Below, one piece after another: positions 21,479-34,132 of a stretch of 64,000 nucleotides of DNA. This DNA is from Scedosporium boydii (lineage: Eukaryota; Ascomycota; Sordariomycetes; Microascales; Microascaceae), in contig NJFT01000010.1 in the NCBI GenBank assembly GCA_002221725.1, positions 248,001 through 312,000 of the forward strand. Direction: 5' to 3'. The notes under the pieces were generated by a model. It was given only the letters and a program-made list of their open reading frames with translations, had not been told where the DNA came from and did no database searches. Position numbers and translations under genes: made by a program. Within the stretch, counting starts at the first letter, position 1. Each line of letters begins with the position of its first letter.

Positions 21479-22686
21479 CAAGTGGACGTATCTTGTACCT
21501 CGTATTCTCATATTATAACGCATAAGTTCATGTATTCTATACAAGATCAAAGGTCCCATCTCTCAGGGTCCTCCACCTTGATGGCTACGTTGGGCCAGTC
21601 ACAGCGAAGAAGTGGAGTCGCCATTTGAGCGTGACATCACGACTCCGTAAGTTTTACACTTTGGCCCGAACCCCCGATAGCTACATTGTTTACATATATT
21701 CCATATCAAGAAAATAGTATTATTTCCGAGATTATGATGTTCCTCGACCTCGCATGTTGGGTAAGAAATGGGGATAAACGAAGGTTGAGAATAAACACAA
21801 GAGCTTTATATTTCGTGACTATGGTTGAGGTGGCTCACGGCTGGCCTGAAAGTAGCCTACAGGTTTATCACAAAGAACATGAATTTGTTGAACTGGGTCT
21901 CCAACCAGTCTTATCGTGGATCATGTCCTCATCGCTTCTATATCGCTCTTTCTTCCACTTGTTTATGCGTCTGGTGTAGAGGTAAACTAGAAGGTGGAAA
22001 AACACTCATGAGTTGCTCAGCTGACTGAGATCTGCGGCACCGGCTAGGTTGAAGCTGATCAAAGGAGAAGAGGATAAGTTTCGGAAAGGCTATTTATTAC
22101 AGTCCGTAATATGAACGTTGCTTGTAAGCTCGGGACGACCGCGGTGAGCGTCGACGCTGCGTCTATATCTATGCTATCTAGTTAAAATTAGACTGGTCGA
22201 GATAATCCAGTTTCTCGCGGAGAATTTCTACCTCTCGGAAGACCAGATCTCGGATCCGGACTACTCGGCTTTATACAGTGCTTCCAAGAGTACCTTCGCG
22301 TAGGTGTTAAGAGTGTCCTAGGGTATACCATTCGGACGATAGAGACCCCAAGAGCTATACAGGGCTCCTCCTTTCACATGGATTTACCTGAACAGCCCGG
22401 AATCTTGTCCTGCTCGGCGATAACGAAGGCGGCCGCTACAACATGATGCCCCTTGACAGGTTGCTCCTCGATCCAGTCACTAGGTTCAACAAGGAATGCC
22501 ACACTAGCCCCCGTGGCCGGCCATTATATCGCAGCTGCACGCGGCTCCCGGAAGCGAAACTCGTAAACCCTAAAATGTACACAGGAGGTGGGAGCTCGGC
22601 GATCTCCTAGCGTGTCGTAAAGCGTCTTGCTTTATTAAGTCGAACTTGATTTCTTGTAGTCGGCGGATTATTTGGATTTGTGCATG
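21479..22686. other. Intergenic with faint coding relics on the minus strand
   Basis: No intact gene. On the minus strand two short protein-like stretches appear: around 22580-22370 (AFLVEPSDWIEEQPVKGHH) and around 22320-22180 (REVEILREKLDYLDQSNFN, ending at a stop). In-frame stops and frameshifts separate them. I do not recognise the family; probably a decayed gene or element. Confidence 0.35.
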
Positions 22687-23499
22687 TTACTCTTCCTCAT
22701 TGTTACCCCCCTGACTGACCAGTCGCTCAAACTTGGCCCGGTCCCAGCCCCTCCCCTCCCCGTCGCCAGGCCACCCCACCTTCTTCATCTTCCTAGCCAG
22801 CTTATTGTGGCTAAAATCATCCTCAGGATCAGAATCAAAGTCAGGTTCAGATTCATATTCCCAGTTCATATTCCTCCTCATCACGGACATGTCCCACTGG
22901 CCAAGGCCGATCCAACTGAGCTCCCGGTATCGCTCCTTGTAGAGCATAAAAAAGTCGGCAGGTTCGTACACATTGAAGCCACCCCTCCACTTGTTCGCCT
23001 CATCACCCTTGAACCGTTCTAGGGTGCTGTTCAGCTCGGGTGCGTGCTCGTCATGCTGTCCGCTCGGCTCACCCCAGTAAATGTAGCCATCGTTGGTATC
23101 CAGGATAATGTAATAACCGTTCCTGCTCCTGCAGGTAGCCATGGCAGCGCATGAGGGTGGAATAGCAGGGTCTTGGCCAGTAATAGGCGCAGCAATACTT
23201 TCGATGCAACCCTTGCGGATCTTTTTTTGTATATCCTCGCGGCGGTAATCAGTAGCAGGCGTGTTAGCCATGACGAGGGGCGTATGGATGAGATCATTCT
23301 CAGGATAGTCGAGGTAGGGGATGTGGCGGAGTAGGTCAATAACGATGTCGCTCCTCTTGAGGTTGGCCAAGGTCTCCTAGTTGATCGAAGGCCAGCCATC
23401 AGCGGGAGCCTGCGCGACAGTGGCATTCCAAAAGACGCGGTTACAGAAGTTGTAGTAGTCTGTCAAAAGATGGACGAATTCGTCTCGATCGTACGGCAT
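22687..23499 (-). pseudogene. Conserved fungal hypothetical protein with a single nonsense codon
   Basis: From ATG 23499 (MPYDRDEFVHLLTDYYNF...) the frame runs 271 codons to a stop at 22687, interrupted once by TAG at codon 41 (23379-23377, in GWPSIN*ETLANLKRSD). Reading on both sides is coherent: N-terminal YYNFCNRVFW, then VIDLLRHIPYLDYP, GYYIILDTNDGYIYWG and an acidic C-terminus (ESEPDFDSDPEDDF). This resembles a common fungal family of about 250 residues with no assigned function. No GT-AG intron that removes the TAG keeps frame. CAG-to-TAG or TGG-to-TAG would explain it. A sequencing error, or translation from an internal ATG downstream, cannot be excluded. Confidence 0.7.
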
Positions 23500-24535
23500 G
23501 ATTAGAATTAGTGGCTATGCAAGTGTAGGTGTTTAAAAGATGGTCGGGGGACCTGGGTAAGGTGGGACGTGGGACGAGAGGCGAGGGGTTCTTATAAGTT
23601 ACTGCAAGAGATGTGAGAGATATGGGTTCCATTGACTGGGTCGTACCTGTTGTAAGGAGAAGAACATTGAAGTGGGCCCAACTTGTGTCATGGGCCAACC
23701 TTATGCAATGCCCACCCCATCGGGCGCTCTTGGCGGCGCGCCCTCGAACAGGCAACCTTCTCAGCATTACCAGGGAGACTGGCCACGCCCCGGTCAATCT
23801 CTACAGTTTAGAGTGTTGAGGAGGAGGAGCCAGGCTCATGCACTACTATACCGCGATACTATCTCCTTGCACTATCGTCAAGCCTCTCTTTCAGTCACTA
23901 TCACAAACTTCGTTACCCACAGCGCCCAGTGGCCTCTCGTTACAAAGAGCCCGTTGCGAGAGATTTAGTTACAGTAAGCATGCCATGATGCTCTCGGGTG
24001 CTGAAGCAGCTAACGCGGCTTGCAAGTTCATCAGCAAAGGGGGGACGGGATGTGAAGATGGCCATATCACAGAGTAAGGTGGAACGGCAGAACTAGTTTA
24101 GCTGAACCCTCCTTTTTCTATCCCTCTTCTTATCCTCTATTAGACACTGAGCCTTGTTATCTGTAAGTGCTGGTGTCTAGGGGAACCTTCCCATCTAATA
24201 AATAATTCCAGACGCCCTCTCCCAAAGGGCTATTTGTAAGCCTTCTTAGTGTCGTTTCCTATTGATCAACAGGTGCCGATTGCCTATGTGGTCCTTGTGG
24301 AAGCATTGCAGCAGCTTCTTAAGAGGGCAGGTCTAGCCTATTGGTCACTTGTTCCCTTTGTCAGGTGTAGGGTGTCTCGGCCAGGCTGCATTAATCCGTT
24401 ACACTATCGTACTATTCATACATAAGTTTAGGGACATACTTCTTTCCTACCGTGGCTTGTCGCAGTCGCGGTTCCATAAAGGATAGATGAGTCAAGAGAG
24501 CATGTATTAAGAAAAAAGTACTAAAGTTTGAGAAT
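23500..24535. other. Intergenic
   Basis: No gene recognised on either strand; short open frames only. Confidence 0.55.
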
Positions 24536-25981
24536 TTAGAGAAGCATCCGTCGTGGGTCCTCAATATATTCCTTAACCTTGACAAGGAATTGAACTGCCT
24601 CCCTGCCATCTAGGAGACGGTGGTCGTAGGTTAAGGCCAGGTACATCATCGGCCTCACTTCAACCTTTCCATTAATAACAACAGCGAGATCTTGGATAGC
24701 ATGTAGGCCGAGGACAGCAGTCTGTGGGAGATTGATGATCGGGGTACTTAGTAAAGAGCCGAAGACACCACCATTACTGATAGTAAATGTACCACCAGCC
24801 ATGTCCTCAAGCATAAGTGTACCATCTCGGGCCTAAAGGAAGAGTTAGTGACAAGATTATCTTACGCTAACACGGGTATGTCGACAGACCTTCTTTCCGA
24901 GTTCTGCAATTGACTGTTCGATTGCGAGTATATCCATGGCCTCTGCATTCCGCACAACTGGTGTGACTAGGCCCTTCTCTGTTGCAATCGCAACACTGAT
25001 ATCAACATAATCGCGATATACAATGGTGTCACCGCCTCCATTAATTGAGGCGTTAATTGCAGGGATATCTCTCATCGCTAAGACACATGCGCGAGAGAAG
25101 GCGCCCATGAATCCAAGTTTAACACCTGTTCTCTTCAAGACATCCTCCTTATAGAGGTTTCGGAATCTAGAAGCGAACTCATATCAACTTCGTTGAAGGT
25201 GGTAAGAGCTGCGGCGGTGTTCTGGGACTGCTTGAGGCGCTCGGCAATACGTAATCTCATGCGGTTCATTTTCACCTAAATGAAAATTAGGGAATGTTAC
25301 AGGAGTTGCAGGGTGGGATACGTACATGGCGCTCCTCGCGAGACCTAGGGATGCCACTTATCATGGCTTTGGATGGATGGCTGACTGGGGATGTTGGGGA
25401 GCTGAGAGGAGTGGGCTCTTTTGCCGCCTTGCCGCCTTGCTGGTCGCGAGAATCACTCTCTGGTTGCTTTGGCGGGGTGGCACTGGAGCCATCGCTGCTA
25501 CATCCCGGCTCAAGACGAACAAGACCTTGGCCAACAATCACTGTATCCTCCTCATTCACAAGGAGCTCTTTAATTACTCCTGCTTCAGGGGTGTTGACTA
25601 CTACATCGATCTAATTAATGTTATTTGTTAGAAATGGAACTATGTTCGAGTCCAAGAAAGGGAAATCCCTCTTTGGGATGAGGGTGAGAGTCGACAGCCA
25701 GCCGGGCCGCCGACATTATTGGGAAATATACGCACCTTATCTGTCTCGATTGTTGCAATCTCCTCATCCTGCTCGACGAAATACCCTACCAGCTTGGTGA
25801 ACTGTTTTAATGTTCCTTCGGAGATGGCCTCGGCCATCTGCGGGACCTTGATCGTGATCGCAGCTGCTGTGTAGTTTTGGGCTTGATGTATCATCATTAA
25901 GGGAGAATGATACCGCCGGTATCGAGCGCAAGGCAGCTGGCCGAGGTTGGCCAGCCTAATGAGACGTCGAGTAGTAAGCAT
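24536..25981 (-). pseudogene. kgd2: 2-oxoglutarate dehydrogenase E2 (dihydrolipoyl succinyltransferase) copy with 1-nt deletion
   Basis: Encodes the succinyl-transferring core of the mitochondrial 2-oxoglutarate dehydrogenase complex. Exons 25981-25736, 25610-25326, 25275-24890 and 24832-24536, with GT-AG introns. An Arg-rich N-terminus looks like a mitochondrial presequence. The lipoyl domain carries the modified Lys in IETDK. A Pro/Ser linker follows, then the catalytic core with [12 protein letters not shown] (catalytic His) and the C-terminus [10 protein letters not shown]. Exon 3 is 386 nt, one short of a multiple of three. The frame slips at about 25165-25175, between NEVDMSSLL and [10 protein letters not shown], where an intact gene would keep frame. 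The enzyme is normally single-copy and needed for respiration, so this is either a decaying duplicate or a base error. Introns and the active site are otherwise intact. Confidence 0.82.
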
Positions 25982-27412
25982 CACTGATGATAGGTAAGAT
26001 GTTGAAGATGTTGCAAGAATCTCGGGGAATCCTTTAGACTCGGAATATGGAGAGAGAAAGGAAAAAGAAGGTGAAAGAGATTTGGTGATAGGGAACTTGG
26101 TGAATACTTGAGGATTCTGATGATGAATTATAAAGGAGCTAAAGCTAATAGTTTGTACGTTGACTGTAATGCTTGTGATTAAGTCCCGACTACTTTCTTA
26201 ATCAGTGAATCGACAGATTATTTGTTTTGTACATGTGACGTGTCTATCCAACATGCTGCATATGATGCGAAGGAGGGACCATGTCAAGACCGCAATTGTC
26301 AAATCGGGGACTGTTGACGGTAGTACTTTCTCCCGATTGCATGAGAAGTGTTCGATGTGGTCCTCTTGAGTCTTGACGCTCAGTTTTTGGTCGACACATC
26401 GGGGCTTCTTTTCCCCTCTCGATTCCTAACCCAGCTCTTTCGAAACGGAGGACTAAGATGGAAAAGAAGCGGCAAACCTCAGGAGCTGCAGTTGTATAAG
26501 TATACAAACTGTTCTGGATATTCTAGAGTTCCCAAACGCCATTCCAATGCTCGTCTTATCTTGCTCAATATCGCTGATATCTATGCGATGATTCTCACTT
26601 CGGAATTCAGGTTAGCGGGCAAGAACGAAGTTACCACGGCCTAACCCGGGCTCTCACGAATCAAGACCCCTAATATTTTCCGTTCTATTGAAAACTAGTA
26701 GAGACATAGATAGGAATTGTTAAATACAATTATTAGGTTATTTTTCTGCCCTTCCTGGGGAGAAACTTTAACTGTAAAATATTAAATAATAAATATTTAG
26801 AATAGACTTTACTACTACTAATTTCTTCAATAGCTTTACACCTTGTAATCTAGATCCCGGAAGACCGGGCAAAAGGGCAGGAGCGTTACTTAGCACCACC
26901 AGCTAGGAGACTAATTAATTTTGGTTTACTCCAGAGTATGAAGCAGAGTGACCGTCCCAGAGCATGATTGGGCTCAAGGTGCGGGAGCATCCTAACCGCC
27001 AGGAACATGACATCAACAGAGGGAAAAAAAAGGATTCCCCTGCGAACCTAGTTTATTAGCTTATTTTCGGGTTAGTTCTATCGTGTCAGGCAACTCAACC
27101 AATATTCGCCCCCTTTCTCACAGAGATGGTCTGATACTCTCTCCCACAGGTCGACCAGGCTGTCAAATCCCAAGCACAGACTGACATCCCAAGACGGGCA
27201 CTATTGGCCACGCCACCCATACTGCCAGCGCCATTTCTCCAAATCGGACGAGCTGAAAAAAGCTCATGATGTCGGCACGAGTCCAATCTAATCCCTTCTG
27301 TATATTTACGCCTGCAGCAAGCTCACAACTCTCGCGCCCCACCTCCATGTTTTTGAGTCGCCCATTCTCCCTCTAACATGAAATTGTCGCCAAAAAGTCA
27401 AAATCAGCCTCA
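25982..27412. other. Intergenic
   Basis: No gene recognised. About 26690-26850 is strongly AT-rich, with stretches such as AAATATTAAATAATAAATA that look like decayed repeat DNA. Confidence 0.55.
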
Positions 27413-30400
27413 ATGGATGGTGCATCGGCAATCACAGGTATAATCGGGTTCTCCATCGACGTCGGGCTAAAGCTCTCTCACTACATCTCGGGCGTGAAAC
27501 ATGCGCCCGAGTCGGCCTTCGCGTTGGAAAAAGAGGTGAGAAGTCTTAGCCATGTTCTGGAGCAGATGAGGGGGCTCCTCGAGAAAGAGGGCCCACGACA
27601 GGCGACCGTTTTTGAAGCTTCTTCGGTGTTGTTCATAACCCTGCGCGGTTGTCGGGATGAGCTCGAATCGCTTCTCCAACAACTTGAAGGAATGCACCGT
27701 GATACTTTCTGCTGTGGGTTTCTCCATTGGCTCAAGTGGCCGCTGGATGAGGACGATACGACCAAGGAAGTTAACCGACTCCATCAATATGTGCACACGT
27801 TTCAAATGTCTCTCTCTGTGTCGGAACTGTAGGTGAACTTGTTTTCTTTCGTAGTTGAGAACGGCACCCTAACTTGTGTTAAATCCTGACATCTGGCATT
27901 GCAGAGCTCTGCTATCCAATGGACTCTCCGAAACGATGGAGAAGCTTGACGGTATTCAAGCTGCTGGTGAGAGTTTTACCCTTGCTGTTGGCCATGAAAG
28001 TGATGCGTACTAATAAAGCTACCTAAGGCTCGGAAACAAGTGTTAATGTCGAGGCTGTCAAGGGCCTCTTAACCTCTTTGAGCATGCTCCCCGACGAAAT
28101 GCGCCGCCTGAGAGAAGGCGTAGACGAGATCAAAATGAGTATGTGATACCCTTTCCCTCATCTATATCTCCTGGCAAGACTTAGACCGACAATATCACAG
28201 GTCGCGAGCTCGAAGAGTTCGTGCTTTGGCTGCCGTCCTTGGAATATGAGTCGAAGTATATGGATATCAAGGTGAATCGTTTGGAAGGATCCGGAAGATG
28301 GCTGCTTGAGTCGACTCAGTTCCGGAACTGGCAGTTAAAGCAAGGTTCAAGCTCGCTTTTTTGCCAGGGAGGACCCGGTGTTGGCAAATCCTTTTTGACG
28401 TAGGTGCTGAGATCAAAGCGAGTTTGCTGGAACATCTCTAAACAAACAAACAACCAGGTCCATCGTGATCGATCACTTGCTGGGGTTCCCAATCATCAGA
28501 ACGACACACCTCGCCTACTTCTACTTCGATTACAAGTCGCAAGCCACACAAACCCCATACTTTGTCGTCTCATGTCTCCTCAGGCAACTGTTAATCCAAC
28601 ATCAAACGGTCCCGAGCTCGCTCAAGCAGCTCTACAGCCGATTCGAACGCAAGCAGGGACGACCGTCGTGGCAAGAGCTCATAGACACATTTACAGCTCT
28701 TTGCTGCGAAAGCGGTGCATATGTCGTTCTGGACGCGCTGGACGAATGCGAGGTAGAAAGCCGACGGAAGATCATCGACTTCATTGGCACCATGAGGCGG
28801 AAAAACGTCCGTCTATTCGCGACGAGCCGGCCTTACCCCGAGGATGTCCGAAATGCCTTTCGGGGTGCCTCAATAGTCGATGTGGAGGCAAGCGGAGCAG
28901 ACTTGAGAGAGTTTCTGAAGGTCAAGATCCGCGAGGCCACGACGCTTTCGAGCATCATGACGCGAGATCTTCAGGAGCGCATCATCTCTACCATCGTTCC
29001 AAAGACCCAGGGAATGTATGTAAGACCGAGGAAGTTCTCCTGCAACTCTATCCTTCACAAATCAAATTTGTCATCTTTTCTTCTTTTTCTAAATATCAGG
29101 CACATGCAGGTTCCTCCTCGCTGATTTCCAAATCCGCTACGTGCTGGGGAAGACATCGGCCAAAAAGATCAAAGCCGCACTCCTCGTCTTGCCGACGGGA
29201 TTATTTGACAACTTCGACCTGACGATGGGACGAATACGCGATCTCCCCGATCCAGATCAGACCCATTTTGCAGAACAGACAATTTTATGGGTGGTCCATT
29301 CAGTCCGCCATCTGACGGTCCAGGAGCTTTGCCATGCCATCACGGCTTCCGACGGATGCACCGAGTTTGACGAAGGTAATCTTCCACCGCCCGCCCAGTT
29401 TGAGGAATACTGCTGCGGCTTTGTTATGGTTGATGCCAAGACGAATACGGTCCGTCTGGTTCACTACTCGATTGATGAGTACTTTAGACAGGAGAGGAAA
29501 CATGCATTCCTAGACCACGCGAACGAGATCATTACAATTAGCTGCCTCTCCTACTTGATGGTCCCGGAAGCGGGACAAGAAGACGAGCCATGGAGACGCG
29601 ATGTTGAGACAGTAACTGCCAACTATGAGCGCCCGTTTTTGAAATACGCAGTCCAACACTGGGGCGATCATGCGGCTAAAGAATATACCGCCAAGGTCGA
29701 AAGGGCCGTCAGCTTGCTTTTACGTACGGACCACATTTTTCTATCATGGTGTCACCTCGACGAAAAGTTCACTCAAGGCTTCAGCGACAAATACTCCCGG
29801 CGTACTCCGGTATTACCTTCTTCACCACTACCGTCTGCGCTCCACGTGGCGGCTCGTTTCGGTATCAGGGACATGGTCAACGCAGACCCGGCGATGCTTG
29901 CGCAAAATTTGAACGCGAAGGGACTGTTAGGCGACACACCACTCATGGTGGCTGCCGAGAGGGGTCAGGACGATTTCGTGCGGCTTCTCCTGGAACAGGA
30001 AGCCCTCCGCCCCAATATCGTGAACGCGGACGGCCACACAGCTCTCTGTCGAGCCATCTTAGCGATAAAAGAGTCGACTGTCAGGATCCTGGTGGCCGAC
30101 CAGCGAATCGACGTCAACATGTGCACGGCGCTTGCGCATGCTGTCGAAGTCAACAACATCCCCATCCTGCAGGAATTACTCCGCAGACCGGACTCGGACG
30201 TCAACGTAATCTCAAAGGACCACTCTATGCTCGCTGCGCCGCTTTTTCTGGCCATGGAGGAACTGCGGCTTGATGTAATCGAGATCCTCCTAAAGCGCGA
30301 CGACCTCTGCCCGCGATTCCTCGATCAGCCGTATCGATCCCTCGAGAATATCCTGAATATTCTTACGGAAGATGAAGACATTATGACCACGCAAGAGCTG

Positions 30401-32173
30401 GAACGCTTCCCGAAACTCGTCAAGTTAATCGCCGAGAGGTTCTGGGAGAGGGGACGGAAGAACCCACGGGATGGCTTCCTATCCTGGCTTTGGATCTGGC
30501 TCAACAAGGAGTCGCTTGTCGGCCCTCATCTGGACTACTTCTCCCAGTGGTTCGGCGGCGCATATCAAAACGTGACGGACGAGGAAGGCATGACACTGCT
30601 CCACGCTGTCATGGCGACGCGGATATACGAATCGGGTCTCGTACAGAAAACAATCCAGCAAGGATTCGATATCGAGGCAATAGACGGCGAAGGACGGACT
30701 CCGCTCATCATTGCCATACTTGGCGAGAAGCTGGAGTATGTTCGGGATCTGCTGGAGGCCGGAGCCAATATCCACGCCGCCGATGAGGATGGGTGGGCTG
30801 CGATGCACTACGCTGCGCTGACGGAGAATCTCGAAAGTGCAAAGCTCCTCGTCAAAGCCGGAGCCAGCGTGACGTCCATAACCAACAACGGATGGACGGC
30901 GCTGCATGAAGCCGCGCGGCGTGGATGTGACGGTATGGTCAAGTTTCTCCTCGCCAAGGGGGCGGATGTGATGGCTTCTGACAAGTATCGCCAGACGCCC
31001 CTACACGCTGCCGCCGGCTCCGGAAATTTGGAAACGGTGGAGGTCCTCCTCGAAAACGGGAGCGTCGTTGATGCGGAAGATCACAGGAAACGAACACCAC
31101 TCATGATGGCTGCAGGTCAGTCGAATTTGGGCATAGTACAGATACTGCTTGGAGCGGGGGCGAATCTGGCTGCTGCGGATGACTCCGGGTGGACGGCGCT
31201 TCACGAGGCAGTTCAGCGAGATGAGGGACTGATTCTGTCGTACCTGCTTGATGACGGTGCCGACCCCAACGCGATGAGCCCTATCTTTGGAACGCCCACG
31301 ACGGTTGCAGTGCAGAATATGAGGAACTGCCGAAAGGAACTGCTCGCCCGCGGAGGCGATCCCTTGGTATGCGGGTTCACGGGACGTAATTCGATCGACT
31401 GCGCGGCTATGTACGGCTTCGAGGATCCGGAACTGCAGGCTTATCGTGCGCCAGGCTGGAGCCCTACGCCGGAGGCCACCATCCGTCGGAATCTATGGAC
31501 CAATGTGCGATCACTCGTACAATACTCGATCGCGGCCGACTACTACACTGCATATGCCATCCTGGGGCACGGCCTTGCATTGCTAGGGCTTATAGATGAC
31601 GCCATCGTATCACTCCAGAGGGCCACATTCCAAAGGGGGAATATTACCTTCAACAACATAAAATGCAGATGCTGCGAGTCGAAGCAGATAACGGGTTCTA
31701 GGTTCGTGTGTACGACTTGTCTGGGAACAGAACTCTGCATAGCGTGTTTCAGCCAGCATGCAGACTTTGCAAGGGTGATTTTAAGTCTGTTCTCGGCCGA
31801 GGATGTCTTCACGAGCCGTGGCAAAGACGAGCGATGGATGTGGTTCTTGGATCTCAATGTGTGTCGACAGTTGCGGTATAAGCCTTTAGAGCTGGCGGAT
31901 GATGCGTCGGCAGAGCAGAAGTCCGAGATAATATTGACGATACTGAAAACGGAGCTCGGGGAAAGCGGGCCGGAAGGTTGGAAAAGCCTTAAAGAGGAGG
32001 TCCCTTGGTGTTCGCCATCGCATACATATATACATGTGCCTAGCTTTGAGTGGATAGGGCTTCCTAAGGATGTGGTGGATACCAAGAGGCACTCGATCAC
32101 AGAGTGGGCGAGGGACCTCTATGATCGGATGCCAGCTGAAGAGGAGGCGACAGAAAACGGCGAGCATCACTAG
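27413..32173 (+). CDS. NLR-like STAND protein: Helo-like N-terminus, NACHT, ankyrin repeats, ZZ-like zinc finger
   Basis: Exons 27413-27828, 27905-27966, 28028-28138, 28201-28399, 28458-29015 and 29110-32173 encode 1469 residues. Residues 1-140 (MDGASAITGIIGFSIDVG...) look like the fungal STAND N-terminal Helo-like domain. A NACHT NTPase follows, with Walker A GGPGVGKS (about 255) and Walker B YVVLDALDECE (about 351), and then a winged-helix-like region (FAEQTILWVVHSVRHLTVQELCHAI). Ankyrin repeats span roughly residues 690-1215, including well-formed copies (GWTALHEAARRGCDGMVKFL, TPLHAAAGSGNLETVEVLL). A C-terminal cysteine cluster CRCCESK...CTTCLGTELCIACFSQH (about 1300-1333) resembles a ZZ zinc finger. 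Such proteins are intracellular receptors: ligand sensing by repeats triggers NACHT oligomerisation and N-terminal signalling, known from fungal incompatibility. The specific ligand is unknown. All exons look intact. Confidence 0.93.
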
Positions 32174-33471
32174 CGCCTTATGCTTAGCTTGCGGCAGGTT
32201 TGAAATAAGGGAATTCGACAAGGCCGACTTCCGCCCGTCTTTCTATTGATTTATTTCACTTTTAATTTGCGCGTGGTACATCTTATTCATGAAGCCGGAT
32301 TAATTCCAGTTGCGAGATCCTCGCACAGCGTCTCCGGTACCCGTTCCTCATAGTCCTTTTACGTCTTTCAGCACCCCTTTCATATAAATCTTAGCCCTAG
32401 TTTATACTGCATTCGATACTAGATACACCTTTGTTTGCAAATAATAGAAGGGAGGGAAATGCATACTTCTCACACTGTCATGCCTATGTACTTTCTATAG
32501 AGCCAAGGCATGTGTTATGGTCCTAACACTAACTTCTTCGGACTATCAGATGGATACAGTTGGCGTCAGGGTCGGAGGGCCCTGTTATGGAGTAAGGGAG
32601 GCAGTCGAACAGTATTTACAATGATATTGAGGAGAAGTGCGTATTCAAGTGTAGGGGTGTAGTTGTACTTGAATTGACTACTGGAGAGTCTTGAAGGATA
32701 ACTAGATACATAGTAGAACCCGTAGTTTATATAGACGTTTTTCCTTTATTGTCCCTGGGCAATTTTTCGGACGAGATCTTCAACAACAAATGGTTTGTTG
32801 AGTAGGTTGCTATCGCGTGTCGTGTCCTGTAATACACGAAGAGAACACACTCAGAAAAAGAAAATATAAAAAAAAAAATATATATAAAAAAAATATGTAT
32901 ATAAATATATATATATATATAAATAACATTTAGCGACACACCTAGGGCGGCATTGGGCTGGATGTATTAAAACTAGGGAAGGATCTGATGGGAACTAAAA
33001 TTAAACGGATGCCTGCTGGGAAGAAAGATATCACGGAGAACCCGGGTCCCGCTGTAGCTTGATAGACTTCTTTCTTTAACCTTCCAGTTTAGTAGGTCTG
33101 GGAGTTTGTGTTTACCGGGGAGGCGTGCGATAGTTCCCACGACAAACGATTACTCAACCTCTCGAATAGTTTGTTTTGATCACCCAGCCCCGGATAGACA
33201 CTTGGAGATGAGGAGTGATCTGGACCATTGAAATGAGTTGGTGATAGCTTGGTTGGACTTCAGTGAGGGGCCGAGGCAATACAAAACTAGGCAATAGCGG
33301 CTCTGGACGCTTACACTCGGCAAGGGTCTACTGGGAGATTCTCAAGGTTGATCTAACCCGATCCAATGTTCAGCTCTCTTTTCCAGGGCGGTTCGTCCGA
33401 GACGACACCATGCAACCCCGCATGCCCATCTCCATCACAACCCAAACTTCACCTCTTCCTTATCAGCAATC
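32174..33471. other. Intergenic with AT microsatellite
   Basis: Between the STAND gene and the GNAT gene. Contains the A/T simple repeat listed separately; no coding signal supported. Confidence 0.6.
32853..32926. repeat. A/T simple repeat ((TA)n and poly(A))
   Basis: About 74 bp of almost pure A/T, including runs of TATATATATA and oligo(A). Confidence 0.85.
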
Positions 33472-34067
33472 ATGGCAGCGGCTCAAGAATACGAGATTAC
33501 GGGATTGACCCCCTCCGACTTTGACGAATGGTCTGCGCTTTTCCATGCATATATTGATTTCTACAAAAGTGTGCTACCTGATGATCAATATAAAAAGACG
33601 TTCGAACGCATTCTCGAGACACGTGAAGGTCTTGATGCCGTGGTTATGAGGGAAACCGAGGGCGATAAGAAGATGGTCGGCCTCGCCCACTTTTTCCCGC
33701 AGCAGTCGCCATGGAGTGAGAAGAAGTTTCTCTTCCTAAACGGTAGGTGCTGCCAGGAGTCCTTTCCAACCGCGCTCGAATATCCCATTTTCTTTTTGCT
33801 CTCGTGTCCATTGCCATCGGCTTTTTAAACCGTTGTTCTAGTCCATCCAACTCCGTCTAACAACATATATTAGATCTATTCGTTGACCCTTCCGTTCGCG
33901 GGAAGGGTCTCGGACGCCGGCTGATTGAAGCTGTGGGGGATAAGGCAAGAAGTGGTGGCTACAGTCGTGTGCAATGGGTTACGGCTCACGACAATTTCAC
34001 GGCGCAACGATTGTATGATAAGGTGGCTGAAAGCATCTTCAAAGAGTATCGTATGAAGCTGGACTAA
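33472..34067 (+). CDS. GNAT-family N-acetyltransferase, small
   Basis: Exons 33472-33742 and 33874-34067 (131-nt GT-AG intron) give 154 residues. Acetyl-CoA binding is indicated by DLFVDPSVRGKGLGRRLIEAV (motif A, R-x-x-G-x-G). It is followed by a segment (VQWVTAHDNFTAQRLYDKV) that ends the fold as in spermidine/spermine-type or amino-acid acetyltransferases of this size. The N-terminal ITGLTPSDFDEWSALFHAYIDFY is also typical. Substrate unknown. The full domain is present with no defect. Confidence 0.9.
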
Positions 34068-34132
34068 GAATCCATGGTCGAAACAACCTCGGCCCGCTTG
34101 AGGAGCCGGTAGATGTACTGCAATGGGACATC

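Noticed and set aside
28139..28457. Apparent stops inside the STAND gene
   Set aside because: They fall in GT-AG introns 28139-28200 and 28400-28457; splicing restores one continuous protein.
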